DNA of 64,000 nucleotides from Acholeplasmataceae bacterium (lineage in GTDB: Bacteria; Bacillota_I; Bacilli_A; Acholeplasmatales; UBA5453), in assembly GCA_012522345.1 (NCBI GenBank), contig JAAYKO010000065.1, positions 1 to 64,000 on the forward strand, given 5' to 3'. The position numbers were made by a program, and so were the translations under genes. Below, piece by piece: positions 42,176-53,233 of the stretch. A model generated the notes under the pieces. That model made no database searches. It was not told where the DNA came from and worked only from the letters and a program-made list of their open reading frames with translations. How positions within the stretch are numbered: the first letter of the stretch is position 1; every line of letters starts with the position of its first letter.

Positions 42176-43060
42176 ATGAACGATCATATTTTAATCGCTA
42201 CTGCCTATCATGGCGAAGCTCGAATTTATGTTAGTTATACAAAAGACTTAGTTGAACAAGCACGGAGCATTCACCAGACTTGGCCTACTGCAACAGCTGC
42301 CTTGGGAAGACTTTTAACCGCCGCAGCAATGATGAGTTTTTTTAATAAAGATGATAGCCAACTGACACTTCGGATTGATGGCGATGGACCTTTAGAATCC
42401 GTAGTTTCTGAAGCTAATTATTTAGGTGAAGTTAGAGGCTTAGTTAAAAATTCCGAAGTTTATTTAAAAGATAACAAAACCAATAAGCTTGCTGTTGGCA
42501 AGGCTATTGGAAATGGTTTTTTAACTGTGATTAGAAATCCTGGTTTAAAGACAGCCTTCACTTCTTCTATTGAACTAATCTCTGGTGAAGTTGCTGAAGA
42601 TTTAACTTACTATTTTACAACCTCTGAACAAACTCCATCTTCAGTTGGTTTAGGTGTTTTAATCGCCCCCAACAACACGGTTGATGAAGCAGGAGGTTTT
42701 ATTATTCAATTACTTCCAAATGCTAGTGAAAATACGATTATTGCAATTGAAAATGCTCTTAAGGAGATTTCTGCAGTTACTAGTTATTTTAAAGCAGGCT
42801 TAACAACTTTGGACTTGCTTGCACAACTTGCTTCAAATACTCAAAAAATTCTTTTTAAACACGATTTAATCTATCGCTGTGGCTGCGATAAACAATATTA
42901 TAAAAAAACTTTGGCAAAACTAGATGCTGAAACTTTGAATACCTTAATTAAAGAAGATCAAGGTGCTGAAGTTGTTTGTCATTATTGTAAGACCAAATAT
43001 TACTTTACCGCTACTGAACTACAAACAATATTAGACCATAAAAAAACTACCTCGCGGTAG
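42176..43060 (+). CDS. hslO: Redox-regulated chaperone Hsp33
   Basis: RCGCDKQ and CHYCKTKY zinc motif; GDGPL..SE. Confidence 0.94.
   Translation: MNDHILIATAYHGEARIYVSYTKDLVEQARSIHQTWPTATAALGRLLTAAAMMSFFNKDDSQLTLRIDGDGPLESVVSEANYLGEVRGLVKNSEVYLKDNKTNKLAVGKAIGNGFLTVIRNPGLKTAFTSSIELISGEVAEDLTYYFTTSEQTPSSVGLGVLIAPNNTVDEAGGFIIQLLPNASENTIIAIENALKEISAVTSYFKAGLTTLDLLAQLASNTQKILFKHDLIYRCGCDKQYYKKTLAKLDAETLNTLIKEDQGAEVVCHYCKTKYYFTATELQTILDHKKTTSR
43040..43060 (-). terminator. Terminator of maf embedded in the 3' end of hslO
   Basis: Minus strand CTACC-GCGA-GGTAG-TTTTTT. Confidence 0.7.
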
Positions 43061-43062
43061 CT

Positions 43063-43650
43063 TTAATAGTCAAATTCTGCTAACTCCTTTTGGAGTTTTT
43101 TTAGTGGCAAACCAACAATGGTGAAAAAATCTCCAATGTGTTTTTCTACCAATTGTCCACCCTTTCCTTGAATTGCGTAGCCTCCGGCTTTGCCAATAGG
43201 CTCACCAGTTTTAATATATTCATAAATCTGAATATCATTGTAATTTTTCATATAAACAGAAGCCATTTCATAAAATGTTTTTTCTTTCTCTTTGTTTATG
43301 ATTGTTACGCCCGTATAAACATTATGGACAGTTCCAGCAATTTTTTTCAACATTTCAAAAGCTTCTTCATCTGTTTTGGGCTTACCTAATTTAGCCCCGT
43401 CAAAACAAACAATTGTATCGGCAGCAATAATTGTATCGTTTGGCCTTTTCAAAAGTGCTGCTTCAGCTTTTCGTTTTGAAAGCACCATTACTAAATCTTC
43501 TGGATTTAAGTCTCCTTGAACTTCCTCAGAAACATCGTTATTCATCACTTCAAAATTTAAGCCAATATCTTGAAGTAACTTTCGTCTTCGTTCTGAATTG
43601 CTTGCAAGTACTAACATAAAATACCTCCATTGCAAGTTATTATAACACAA
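43063..43650 (-). CDS. maf: Maf family nucleoside triphosphate pyrophosphatase
   Basis: VLASNSERRRKLL; AADTIVCFDGAKLGKP; YAIQGKGG. Confidence 0.93.
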   Translation of the reverse strand: MCYNNLQWRYFMLVLASNSERRRKLLQDIGLNFEVMNNDVSEEVQGDLNPEDLVMVLSKRKAEAALLKRPNDTIIAADTIVCFDGAKLGKPKTDEEAFEMLKKIAGTVHNVYTGVTIINKEKEKTFYEMASVYMKNYNDIQIYEYIKTGEPIGKAGGYAIQGKGGQLVEKHIGDFFTIVGLPLKKLQKELAEFDY

Positions 43651-43714
43651 AATTTAAAATATAATAAGTTTTATTTTTTTCTATATGATATAATATCATA
43701 GATAAGGTGTTAAT

Positions 43715-44992
43715 ATGAAACAAATTGTTAATTCGGTAATGTTACCTCACAAAAACAAAAAAATTGTTTTAAGTGTCTCTGGAGGCGTTGATTCACTAGT
43801 GCTTTTTCAACTTTTAATGGACTTAGAATACAGTTTTGTCGTAGTTCATTTTAATCATCAACAAAGACTTGAATCCAAGCATGAAGCACTTTATTTAGAA
43901 AAGCTTTGCCAAGATGGCAATATTGAATTTGAATATGTTGTTTTAACGATAGATGAAAAGGAAAACTTTCAAAGTGCCGCTCATAAAATGAGACGAAAAC
44001 ATCTTTTAAAAGTAGCTAAAAAATATGAAACAGATATTATTGTTACTGCCCATCATTTGAATGATTTAGCTGAAACTGTTTTATTAAAGCTTTCCCGTGG
44101 TTCTAACCTTTTAGGATACTCGGGCATCCAACAAAGTTATTATAAAGATAACGCTTATTTTGTAAAACCGCTTCTGCAAATTTCAAAAACTGAAATTATT
44201 CATTACGCGAAAGCTAATAATATTTACTATTTTGAGGATCAAACAAATATTTCAGATAATTATCAAAGAAACAAAATTAGACATCACGTAATTCCTTATT
44301 TAATCGCTGAAAATCCTGCTTTTTTAAAAAAAATTATTCAATTTAATGAAACTTTAGTTACAGCTTTTGAATATTTAAGAAAATCAACCATTACTTTTTT
44401 TAAAGGTGAAAAAAGCTTTTTAATTTCAGAGTTTAAAACCCTCGATTTAGCTCTCCAAAGAGATATTATAAGTTATTTATTGGAAGAATACAAACTAATA
44501 ATTTCAACACAAAAAATTGATTCAATTATTTCTTTTTTAGATAAAGCAGGCCCTAATGCAACATTTAGTTTAGGCCAAAACAAACAACTAAAGAAGGTTT
44601 ACAACAAAGCTTTAATTGAGAAAAAAAGTCCTTTTGTACCCTTTAGACAACAACTCTATTTAGATGGTTTAAATATTTTACCGACTAATGGATTGATAGT
44701 TTTTGAAAATAATTTTGGTGAAAACCAAAACAATGAAATCATTTTATGCTATAATAAAATAGCGTTACCGCTTTGGGCGCGAAATAGAGAAGCTGGCGAT
44801 AAACTTTATTTTCCTTATGGCCACAAAAAATTAAAAGATTTTTATATCGATAAAAAAGTTCCTAAAAAAGCACGCGATAATGATATTATTATTACTGACA
44901 ATAACAATCAAATCTTAGCAGTTTTAGGCAGATACTACAATAATAATCCCAATTTAAAAGATACAATCAAGTTACGATATAGGAGTAAATAA
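43715..44992 (+). CDS. tilS: tRNA(Ile)-lysidine synthase
   Basis: SVSGGVDSLVLFQLL; TAHHLNDLAETVLLKL. Confidence 0.94.
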   Translation: MKQIVNSVMLPHKNKKIVLSVSGGVDSLVLFQLLMDLEYSFVVVHFNHQQRLESKHEALYLEKLCQDGNIEFEYVVLTIDEKENFQSAAHKMRRKHLLKVAKKYETDIIVTAHHLNDLAETVLLKLSRGSNLLGYSGIQQSYYKDNAYFVKPLLQISKTEIIHYAKANNIYYFEDQTNISDNYQRNKIRHHVIPYLIAENPAFLKKIIQFNETLVTAFEYLRKSTITFFKGEKSFLISEFKTLDLALQRDIISYLLEEYKLIISTQKIDSIISFLDKAGPNATFSLGQNKQLKKVYNKALIEKKSPFVPFRQQLYLDGLNILPTNGLIVFENNFGENQNNEIILCYNKIALPLWARNREAGDKLYFPYGHKKLKDFYIDKKVPKKARDNDIIITDNNNQILAVLGRYYNNNPNLKDTIKLRYRSK

Positions 44993-44994
44993 CA

Positions 44995-45552
44995 ATGACT
45001 AAATCAATTCACGATGATATTGAAAGAATTTTAGTTTCAGAATCTGAAATCCAAGAAATTTGTAAAAAATTAGGCAAGGCTATAACCGCAGATTATAAAA
45101 CAAAAGAGCCGATTATTTTGCTGGGTTTATTAAAGGGGTGCGTCCCGTTTATGGGCGATATTATAAAACACCTCAATATCCCGCTTGAAATGGAATTTAT
45201 GGATGTCGAAAGCTATAAAGGTGGCGTTTCTTCAACTGGCGATATTAAAATTAGAATGGATATTAATACGCCGATAAAAGGACGCAATATTTTAATCTGT
45301 GAAGACATTATCGACACTGGAAAGACTCTTGATACGGTGATTAAATTATTATTACACCGAGGCGCAAAAAATGTCGAAGTTGTCACTTTGCTCGATAAAC
45401 CCGCAGCTCGAGTAATCCCTTTGAAGCCTAAATATATCGGAATAACAATTCCTAAAGAATTTGTCGTGGGCTATGGAATGGACTACAAAGAATATTATCG
45501 CAATTTACCATATGTTGGAATACTGAAAAATAATGTTATAGACAAGGAGTAA
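44995..45552 (+). CDS. hpt: Hypoxanthine phosphoribosyltransferase
   Basis: GRNILICEDIIDTGKTL; LKGCVPF; tilS-hpt-ftsH context. Confidence 0.95.
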   Translation: MTKSIHDDIERILVSESEIQEICKKLGKAITADYKTKEPIILLGLLKGCVPFMGDIIKHLNIPLEMEFMDVESYKGGVSSTGDIKIRMDINTPIKGRNILICEDIIDTGKTLDTVIKLLLHRGAKNVEVVTLLDKPAARVIPLKPKYIGITIPKEFVVGYGMDYKEYYRNLPYVGILKNNVIDKE

Positions 45553-45558
45553 CACATA

Positions 45559-47514
45559 ATGACAAGAAAACCTGAGAAAAAAGGACCTTTAAGAGGTTTT
45601 GGAATTTATATTATTTTCGCTTTAATTCTTTTTGGCACTTTTTTCTTTTTAAGAAATTTATATAGTGGCAAACCACCGTTGAAATTAACTTATTTGGAGT
45701 TTGTCCAAAAACTCGATGATGGTGAACTAGATGGTTCTACTATTAGTTTTCAACCAATCGATACTGATTTAAATTCTTATCGCATTAAAATTTATGAAGG
45801 CGATTCGTTAAAATACAATTTTGTTTTAACAATTTCTAATTGGAGCGATGTTGAAAAACGAATCTCAAGCGATATTACCGTTGATTACAAAGAGAAGTCA
45901 GGCGTCACTTTTTGGGATGTTTTATCAATAATTGTTCCCATTATATTGTTGGTCGCCTTAGGTGTGTTCTTATACCGAACAATGACCGGTGGTGGAGCAA
46001 CTAAGCAAGCATTTGATTTCGCTAAATCAAGAGCTCGTTTGGCATCAGTTAAAACTACTACTTTCGATGATGTTGCTGGTTGTGATGAAGAAAAACAAGA
46101 ACTTGAGGAAGTCATTGACTTTTTAAAATTCCCTAAAAAATATCGTGACATTGGAGCCCGAATTCCAAAAGGAATAATGTTAGTTGGAGCTCCAGGAACA
46201 GGAAAAACACTGCTCGCCAAGGCTGTAGCTGGAGAAGCTCATGTTCCTTTCTTCTCGATAAGTGGTTCTGATTTTGTTGAAATGTTTGTTGGAGTTGGTG
46301 CTTCGCGAGTTAGGGATCTCTTTAAAGTTGCTAAAGAAAACTCGCCATGTATAATTTTTATCGATGAGATTGATGCGGTCGGTAGACAGCGTGGAGCTGG
46401 TTTAGGTGGCGGTCACGATGAACGCGAACAAACTTTAAACCAACTTCTTGTTGAAATGGATGGCTTTAACCCTAATGTCGGAATTATTATTATGGCTGCA
46501 ACAAATAGACCTGATATTTTAGACCCAGCTTTGCTTAGACCTGGTAGATTTGACCGCAGAATTACAATTGATTTACCTGATGTGCGCGGTAGAGAAGCTA
46601 TTTTAAAAGTGCACGCTAGAAATAAAAAACTTGCTCCAGATATCAATTTTGAAGACGTTTCTCAACGGATTCCTGGTTTTAGTGGAGCCGATATTGAAAA
46701 CCTCTTAAATGAAGCAGCTTTACTAGCGGCGCGAGGAAATCGAACTGTTATCGAACTTCATGATATCGATGAAGCGATGGACCGAGTTGTGTTAGGACCA
46801 GCAAAAAGAAGTCGCAAAGTTACCGATAAAGAGCGACAAATCATTGCTTATCATGAAGCCGGACACGCTGTTATTGGAATTAAATTAGAACACTCCAATA
46901 TTGTTCAAAAAGTTACAATTGTCGCTCGTGGTAGAGCTGGCGGCTACAACTTAATGCTGCCTGAAGAAGAAACTTTCTTAGAGTCAAAACTTTCTTTGAC
47001 TGCTAGAATTGTTGGTTATTTAGGTGGAAGAGTTGCTGAAGAGATTGTTTTTGGTGATATTACAACAGGTGCTTATCAAGATTTCCAAACAGCGACTCAA
47101 ATAGCCCGAGCAATGGTTACGGAATATGGAATGAGTGATTTAGGTCCAATTCAATATGAATCAAATAGTGGCAATGTCTTTTTAGGACGAGATTACTTTA
47201 AAGAGAAAAATTTTAGTGACCAAGTCGCTTTAGAAATTGACCGCGAAGTTCGCAATATTATTACTAACGCTTATGAACAAGCTAAAGAATTGTTGCTTGA
47301 AAACCGCAAATTGCTTGATACTATCGCAAAATATCTCCTTAAAGTTGAAACTCTTACTAAGCAAGATATCGATGAAATTGTCGAAACAGGCGGACTTGAT
47401 CGTTACGATTCTAAACATAAAAAAGCTGATCCTATAGCCGAAACTACAAAGACAAAATCAGAAGAAGTTGAAAAGGCAAACTCTGAAGTTAGCCCGAAAA
47501 CAGATGAGACTTGA
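45559..47514 (+). CDS. ftsH: ATP-dependent zinc metalloprotease FtsH
   Basis: [38 protein letters not shown]. Confidence 0.98.
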   Translation: MTRKPEKKGPLRGFGIYIIFALILFGTFFFLRNLYSGKPPLKLTYLEFVQKLDDGELDGSTISFQPIDTDLNSYRIKIYEGDSLKYNFVLTISNWSDVEKRISSDITVDYKEKSGVTFWDVLSIIVPIILLVALGVFLYRTMTGGGATKQAFDFAKSRARLASVKTTTFDDVAGCDEEKQELEEVIDFLKFPKKYRDIGARIPKGIMLVGAPGTGKTLLAKAVAGEAHVPFFSISGSDFVEMFVGVGASRVRDLFKVAKENSPCIIFIDEIDAVGRQRGAGLGGGHDEREQTLNQLLVEMDGFNPNVGIIIMAATNRPDILDPALLRPGRFDRRITIDLPDVRGREAILKVHARNKKLAPDINFEDVSQRIPGFSGADIENLLNEAALLAARGNRTVIELHDIDEAMDRVVLGPAKRSRKVTDKERQIIAYHEAGHAVIGIKLEHSNIVQKVTIVARGRAGGYNLMLPEEETFLESKLSLTARIVGYLGGRVAEEIVFGDITTGAYQDFQTATQIARAMVTEYGMSDLGPIQYESNSGNVFLGRDYFKEKNFSDQVALEIDREVRNIITNAYEQAKELLLENRKLLDTIAKYLLKVETLTKQDIDEIVETGGLDRYDSKHKKADPIAETTKTKSEEVEKANSEVSPKTDET

Positions 47515-47758
47515 TCGTTACTTAAAACTATCGCGACTTATAAAAAGACGTACTACCGCTAAAGAAGCTTCGTTAGGTAATAAAATCTACGTTAACGATA
47601 TCCCTCGCAAACCTTCTTTTCGCATAAATATCGGTGATTTAATTAAAATAGAGTTTACAAATAAGACGGTTATTGTAAAAGTTTTATCGTTAGATTATAA
47701 AAAAAGAGATACTTTAATGTATCAATTAGTCAAAGAGCTAAAGGTCACAACTCCGTAA
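47504..47758 (+). CDS. S4-domain protein RqcP/YabO-like
   Basis: [22 protein letters not shown]; start refined to ATG 47504. Confidence 0.85.
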   Translation: MRLDRYLKLSRLIKRRTTAKEASLGNKIYVNDIPRKPSFRINIGDLIKIEFTNKTVIVKVLSLDYKKRDTLMYQLVKELKVTTP

Positions 47759-47772
47759 GTTGTGGCTTTTTA
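47744..47772 (+). terminator. Intrinsic terminator after S4 gene
   Basis: GTCACAACT-CCGTA-AGTTGTGGC then TTTTTATT. Confidence 0.85.
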
Positions 47773-47818
47773 TTAATCAATTTGTTATAATAAAAGAGGT
47801 TTTAAGGAGACGATAGAG

Positions 47819-49312
47819 ATGGATGAAACACGACTTTCTGAACAAGAACAAATCAGACGAGAAAAGCTTCAAGAATTAAAAGAGTTGGGCGTTGATCCTT
47901 TTGGTAGCCGCTTTAATCGCACTCACACCAATACCGAAGTAATTGATACTTATGGTAGTTTTGATAATGAAACATTAGAAGAAAAAAATGAAACGGTTAT
48001 TGTGGCAGGTAGAATTATTCGCAAGCGTGTCCAAGGAAAAGCAGGATTTATAACCCTTCAAGACCGCGACGCTCAACTTCAAATTTATATTCGCCAAAAT
48101 GATGTTGGCAAAATCGCTTATCAAGTCTTTTTAAAAGGTGATTTAGGGGATATTATTGGTATTGAAGGCCCAGTATTTCGAACAAGAATGGGTGAGTTAA
48201 CTGTTAAAGCTATTAAATATACTCACCTTACAAAAGCGTTAAAACCACTTCCTGATAAATGGGGAGGCCTTCAAGATATTGAAGAGACAAGACGCAAAAG
48301 ATATGTCGATTTAATTGTTAATGAAAAATCTCGCAAAGTTGCGCTATTAAGACCTAAAATTATTCGTTCCTTTCAAAAGTTTTTTGATGACCGAGGGTTT
48401 ATTGAAGTTGAAACACCGATTCTTCATCCAATTTTAGGCGGCGCTTCTGCTAGACCTTTTATCACGCATCACAATACTCTTGACATGGACTTTTATTTAA
48501 GGATTGCCACTGAGCTCCCCTTAAAAAGATTAATTGTCGGCGGTCTTGAGAAAGTCTATGAAATTGGTAGACTTTTTAGAAATGAAGGGATGAGCCCTCA
48601 ACACAATCCAGAATTTACAACGGTTGAAGCTTATGAAGCATACTCCGATATGGCTGGAATGATGGACTTAGTTGAAGACGTCTTGGGTTATGTTTGTTAT
48701 GATATTTTAGGTAGTTATGAAGCAAAATATAACGGTAAAACAATCAGTTTTCAAAAAGGCTTTAAAAGAATATCGATGACAGACGCAATTAAAGAAGCTA
48801 CTGGTATTGATTTCAAAAATATTACAAGTTTTACCGAAGCAAAAAAGCTTGCTGAAAAACATCAAATAAATATCGATAAACATTTTGATGTCGGTCATAT
48901 TATTGAAGCGTTTTTTGATGAGTTTGTTGAAAAAACTATTGTTCAGCCTACTTTTGTTTATGGGCATCCGATTGAAATCAGTCCCCTTGCGAAAAAATCC
49001 AAAGATAATCCTCGTTTCACTGAACGTTTTGAGCTTTTCATTGATGGTCGGGAATATGCAAATGCTTTTAGCGAGTTAAATGATCCAATTGATCAAAGGG
49101 AACGTTTTTTAAATCAACTTAAAGAACGTGAACTTGGCAACTTAGAAGCCAATGAAATGGATTTAGATTATATCGAAGCTTTGGAGTATGGAATGCCACC
49201 AACTGGTGGGCTTGGAATAGGAATTGACCGCTTTATAATGCTGTTGTGTGATGTTAATAATATTCGGGACATTATTTTGTTTCCTCATATGAAACATCGC
49301 AATCAGCCATAA
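47819..49312 (+). CDS. lysS: Lysyl-tRNA synthetase (class II)
   Basis: [45 protein letters not shown]. Confidence 0.97.
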   Translation: MDETRLSEQEQIRREKLQELKELGVDPFGSRFNRTHTNTEVIDTYGSFDNETLEEKNETVIVAGRIIRKRVQGKAGFITLQDRDAQLQIYIRQNDVGKIAYQVFLKGDLGDIIGIEGPVFRTRMGELTVKAIKYTHLTKALKPLPDKWGGLQDIEETRRKRYVDLIVNEKSRKVALLRPKIIRSFQKFFDDRGFIEVETPILHPILGGASARPFITHHNTLDMDFYLRIATELPLKRLIVGGLEKVYEIGRLFRNEGMSPQHNPEFTTVEAYEAYSDMAGMMDLVEDVLGYVCYDILGSYEAKYNGKTISFQKGFKRISMTDAIKEATGIDFKNITSFTEAKKLAEKHQINIDKHFDVGHIIEAFFDEFVEKTIVQPTFVYGHPIEISPLAKKSKDNPRFTERFELFIDGREYANAFSELNDPIDQRERFLNQLKERELGNLEANEMDLDYIEALEYGMPPTGGLGIGIDRFIMLLCDVNNIRDIILFPHMKHRNQP

Positions 49313-49344
49313 AAAAAACGAGTTTGTGCTCGTTTTCTTTTTTT
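49312..49344. terminator. Bidirectional terminator
   Basis: AAAACGAG-TTTGTG-CTCGTTTT with A and T runs. Confidence 0.85.
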
Positions 49345-49897
49345 ATAAGAGGTTTAATTCTTCTGCAATATCTAAAAATATTTCCTTGATTGGATAATAT
49401 TCTAAATCATGTTTTTCATATAGTTCCGCGCTAAGTTTATCTAATTTTTCAAATAATTCTTGCGGAGCATCTTCTTTTCTTTCAAGAAATTCAATTATTT
49501 CTTGTTCAAGTTCAACAAAAGCATTTTCTTTATCTTCTTCAGGGTTTTGTAAAGTAACATTATAAAAGTCATTTTCAAATTCAATTGTACTTAAAAGCAA
49601 TTCAATCGTTGCCGATTGTTTGTTGAAAGCGACTATATCTCCTTCATAGGTGTGCTCTAAAAGAAGTTTAACGTTTTCAAATTGCTCATATAAGTAATAA
49701 AAACCGACCTCGAAAATATTGTTTTGTTCATCATCTAATAATTTGTTTTCCAAGAGTAACTCATAGAGATGAGAAACAACATCAAAAACATGTTTAAAAC
49801 GAGTATAAATTATTGAGTTTTGTTGTTTTAGACTTTCAAACAAGTTTGAATTTTCAATAATCCAACTCGCATAATCATTATAAACTACATTTTCCAT
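49343..49897 (-). CDS. Acidic hypothetical protein
   Basis: 184 aa with plausible start; no recognised motif. Confidence 0.5.
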   Translation of the reverse strand: MENVVYNDYASWIIENSNLFESLKQQNSIIYTRFKHVFDVVSHLYELLLENKLLDDEQNNIFEVGFYYLYEQFENVKLLLEHTYEGDIVAFNKQSATIELLLSTIEFENDFYNVTLQNPEEDKENAFVELEQEIIEFLERKEDAPQELFEKLDKLSAELYEKHDLEYYPIKEIFLDIAEELNLL

Positions 49898-49958
49898 TTT
49901 CTCACCTTCATTCTAACAACTCTTATTATACAAATTAATCGTTTTTAATCAAGTTTGC

Positions 49959-49991
49959 AAAAAAAGGTTCTTGAATTTTATCAAAAACCTT
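49959..49991 (-). terminator. Intrinsic terminator of fba
   Basis: Minus strand AAGGTTTTTG...CAAGAACCTT then T-run. Confidence 0.8.
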
Positions 49992-50004
49992 GTTTTTTGT
50001 TTGT

Positions 50005-50871
50005 TTATGCTTTATTGATTGAACCAAACATTGTTAATTTTTCTTTAACAACTTCAATAATTGCTTCTGCCCCAGGCTTTAAGAGTCTACGCGGATCATA
50101 GCCTTTTCCTTCTAAATCTTTTCCAGCTAAAATGTATTCTCTGACTGCACTTGCAAAAGCTAATTGACATTCGGTATTAACATTGATTTTTGCGACACCA
50201 AGCGAAATTGATTTTAAAACTTGTTCTTCTGGAATCCCTGTGCCCCCGTGTAAAACTAAAGGAATCCTTCCGACTGCTTCACTTATCTCAGCCAAAAGTT
50301 CAAAGTTGAGACCTGCCCAGTTGTCTGGATATTTACCATGAATATTGCCAATTCCTGCTGCAAATAAATCGACACCAAGGCTGGCGACCATTTTACATTC
50401 TTCTACATCCGCCAACTCTCCGCTTGAAACTACTCCATCTTCTTCGCCGCCGATTCCGCCGACTTCAGCCTCTACTGAGACCCCCATTGCGTGAGCTTTT
50501 TCAACTACTTCTCTTGTTTTAGCAACATTTTCTTCAATTGGATAATGTGAACCATCAAACATAATTGAACTAAACCCTGCTTCAAGAGCTTCAAATGCGC
50601 CTTTATAACTACCATGGTCTAAATGAAGCGCTACTGGAATTGTAATATTGTAGTGTTTCATTAATTCTTTTACCATACAAACTACTGTCCGGTAACCACC
50701 CATGTATCTCGCAGCACCTTCTGATACTCCTAAAATAATTGGTGAATTTAATTCTTGAGCTGCTTTAAGTGCAGATTGGGTCCATTCTAAATTATTGATG
50801 TTTATTTGGGCTACTGCATATCCTTCTTTTCTTGCTTTATTTAGCATTTCCTTTGCTGAAACTAATGCCAT
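50005..50871 (-). CDS. fba: Class II fructose-1,6-bisphosphate aldolase
   Basis: HLDHGSYKGAFEALEAGFSSIMFDGSHYP; VLHGGTGIP; start refined to MALVSAKEM behind AAGGAGG. Confidence 0.96.
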   Translation of the reverse strand: MALVSAKEMLNKARKEGYAVAQININNLEWTQSALKAAQELNSPIILGVSEGAARYMGGYRTVVCMVKELMKHYNITIPVALHLDHGSYKGAFEALEAGFSSIMFDGSHYPIEENVAKTREVVEKAHAMGVSVEAEVGGIGGEEDGVVSSGELADVEECKMVASLGVDLFAAGIGNIHGKYPDNWAGLNFELLAEISEAVGRIPLVLHGGTGIPEEQVLKSISLGVAKINVNTECQLAFASAVREYILAGKDLEGKGYDPRRLLKPGAEAIIEVVKEKLTMFGSINKA

Positions 50872-50953
50872 AATAATTACCTCCTTCTTATTTATACCAT
50901 TACTTATTATACTCTTAATAAGACATTTATACAAACACTATTATTCTTTTTTA

Positions 50954-51652
50954 TTAGTCCTTATCTTTTTTTGATTCTAGACAAAAACTATCAAAAAAGC
51001 TAATAATTTTAGTGATATCTTTTTTTCTGCCAAAAATAATTAAATGGTCATTGGGCATTAATACTGAATTTTTATCCGGTAAATAGTATTTGTTGTCGCG
51101 TTGAATAATTAAAATATTGATGTAATATTTCGATCGTGTATTTAGTTCAACAATCGGAATTGATTGACAAGTTTTCTTTAAGGCGATTTCATATGCATCA
51201 AACTCGTCAGTTAAATTAAAATAATCAATAACACTATCGCTACTAATTATATTCGCTATTTTTTCGCTTGCAATTTTTAAGGGAAAAACAACCTCATCAG
51301 CACCAATTAATTTCATTGTATCAGCAAATGACTCATCATCAATTCTAACTGTAACCTTTTTTATTCCAATCTTTTTAAGGCGGATAACTGTCACAATAGT
51401 TGTCGCAATATTGGCGTCTTCATCTTGACCAAAGGCAACTACAACATGATCACAAGCTTCAATTCCGGCTTGTCTTAAAGCTTCTTCATCGGTTGAATCA
51501 CAAACAATTGTATAGTTTGTCAAAGGACTCGCTTTTTCAACTCTGTTTTTGTTATGATCTAAAGCAATAATATCAACATTATTGTGAGAAAACGATTCAA
51601 TTAAACTCAAACCAAATCTTCCGATTCCGATAATTCCTATTGTTTTTTTCAT
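50954..51652 (-). CDS. ktrA: Ktr K+ uptake regulatory subunit (RCK_N/RCK_C)
   Basis: IGIGRFGLSLIESF Rossmann motif; C-terminal RCK_C; next to ktrB. Confidence 0.92.
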   Translation of the reverse strand: MKKTIGIIGIGRFGLSLIESFSHNNVDIIALDHNKNRVEKASPLTNYTIVCDSTDEEALRQAGIEACDHVVVAFGQDEDANIATTIVTVIRLKKIGIKKVTVRIDDESFADTMKLIGADEVVFPLKIASEKIANIISSDSVIDYFNLTDEFDAYEIALKKTCQSIPIVELNTRSKYYINILIIQRDNKYYLPDKNSVLMPNDHLIIFGRKKDITKIISFFDSFCLESKKDKD

Positions 51653-51668
51653 TTTTTTACTCCTCGTT

Positions 51669-52964
51669 TTAAACTAAATAATCAATTTCAATATATTCTA
51701 TTTTTGCTAATTGTTGTTGCTTGTATAAAAAAGCACTAATAAATGTTATCGCACCCACTCTTCCAATCAACATTAAAAAGATTAATGTTATTTTAGAACC
51801 GATTTTTAAACTACTAGTTAAGTTGAGCGACAAACCAGTATTTGAAATCGCACTAATACTTTCAAATGTAATATAGCTTAAATCTTTTTGCTGATCAAAT
51901 AAAGCAATTATCGTTATTCCGATTAATAGAATTGCTGTAGTAAGAAAAATAGTTGTCGCTGCTTTTTGTTCATATTCAAGCGGAATTTCTCTTTTATAAC
52001 TAACTGGCGTTTTTCTTTTTATTTTACTTGTTGTCGATTTAAAAACGGTATAAAGAGTTGTTATTTTAATCCCACCTGCAGTTGAGGCTGGCGCACCTCC
52101 GATAAACATTAAAAGCATCGTAAGAAGTAATGTCGCGTTTTTAGCATTTAAATAATTGTAAGTATAAAAACCTGCAGTTCTAGTGGTTGCGGAATGAAAT
52201 AAAGCATTTAAAATTGTCGCTTCTTTTTCTCCAAAATAAAAGCTTAAAGCACCAAATAAATATAAAATAGCAGTCATTTTAAGAACAATCTTAGTATGAA
52301 AACTAAATTTTTTATAATTTTTTTTACTAAAAATATCATAAATTACAAGGGTGCCGATTCCCCCTAAAATAATTAAGAGTATTGTGGCAAGATTAAAGGC
52401 ATAATCCGAGCGATAAAGAAAAAGACTGTTGTTGTCGCTAAAGATAGTCAAGCCTGCATTGTTAAAGGCTGAAATTGTATGAAATGTAGCGTAACCTAAT
52501 GAACTAAAAAAATTAAATCCTTTAATTAAGAAAAATACTGTAAAGTATCCGATTCCAAGAAACTCAATAATAAATGTTATTTTAACAATCATCGCAATCG
52601 TTTTTAAAATTCCCTCTTTTTTATCAATACTTACAGTCTCTCGTGCTAAATCTCTTCTACTATAACTTATTTTAGAGCCGATAATTGTTAAAATAAACAC
52701 TGAGATTGTTGTAATACTTAGGCCGCCTAACTGCATTAATAAACCAATAATTATTTTACCAAAAGTGCTATATGTCGCAAATAAATCAACTGTTGTTAAA
52801 CCCGTAATTGTTACTGCTGATGTTGCAGTAAAAAGAGCATCTAAAAAGGTGACTTTAACATTGGATCTCTGAGCGATAGGCAAAAATAAAAAAAGAGCGC
52901 CACCAATAATAAGAGTGCTAAAGGTTAATAAAATATTGACTTGTGGCTTCAATCTTTTTTTCAT
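51669..52964 (-). CDS. ktrB: Ktr K+ uptake membrane subunit
   Basis: TrkH/KtrB repeats TSAVTITGLTTVD, FNNAGLT, TARTAGFYT, ISNTGLSL. Confidence 0.92.
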   Translation of the reverse strand: MKKRLKPQVNILLTFSTLIIGGALFLFLPIAQRSNVKVTFLDALFTATSAVTITGLTTVDLFATYSTFGKIIIGLLMQLGGLSITTISVFILTIIGSKISYSRRDLARETVSIDKKEGILKTIAMIVKITFIIEFLGIGYFTVFFLIKGFNFFSSLGYATFHTISAFNNAGLTIFSDNNSLFLYRSDYAFNLATILLIILGGIGTLVIYDIFSKKNYKKFSFHTKIVLKMTAILYLFGALSFYFGEKEATILNALFHSATTRTAGFYTYNYLNAKNATLLLTMLLMFIGGAPASTAGGIKITTLYTVFKSTTSKIKRKTPVSYKREIPLEYEQKAATTIFLTTAILLIGITIIALFDQQKDLSYITFESISAISNTGLSLNLTSSLKIGSKITLIFLMLIGRVGAITFISAFLYKQQQLAKIEYIEIDYLV

Positions 52965-53183
52965 AATTTGTAATCCTTTGATTGCTTTATTTTAACATAT
53001 TGTGATTTGTTTTGTAAATTATTAAAGCTTATTAATACCGTCAACAAGTTTGTCTAAATAAAATATAGAAAGAGATTATCAAGCCTAAAATAAGAAAGAA
53101 AATATTTTCTTCTTTGTTCTAGCTGTTTTTTGTTAAGATTATCATCTCTTTTTTCCGCTATAATCAATTGTGACTAATGAAAG

Positions 53184-53216
53184 AAAAAAACCACCAAATT
53201 TAAAAATAGGTGGTCT
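53184..53216 (-). terminator. Intrinsic terminator of pyrG
   Basis: Minus strand ACCACC...GGTGGT then TTTTTTT. Confidence 0.75.
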
Positions 53217-53233
53217 AATTGAAAGATATCAAA

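Noticed and set aside
52965-53190. ydaO-type c-di-AMP riboswitch upstream of ktrB
   Set aside because: The conserved riboswitch core sequences were not recognisable; only generic inverted repeats are seen.
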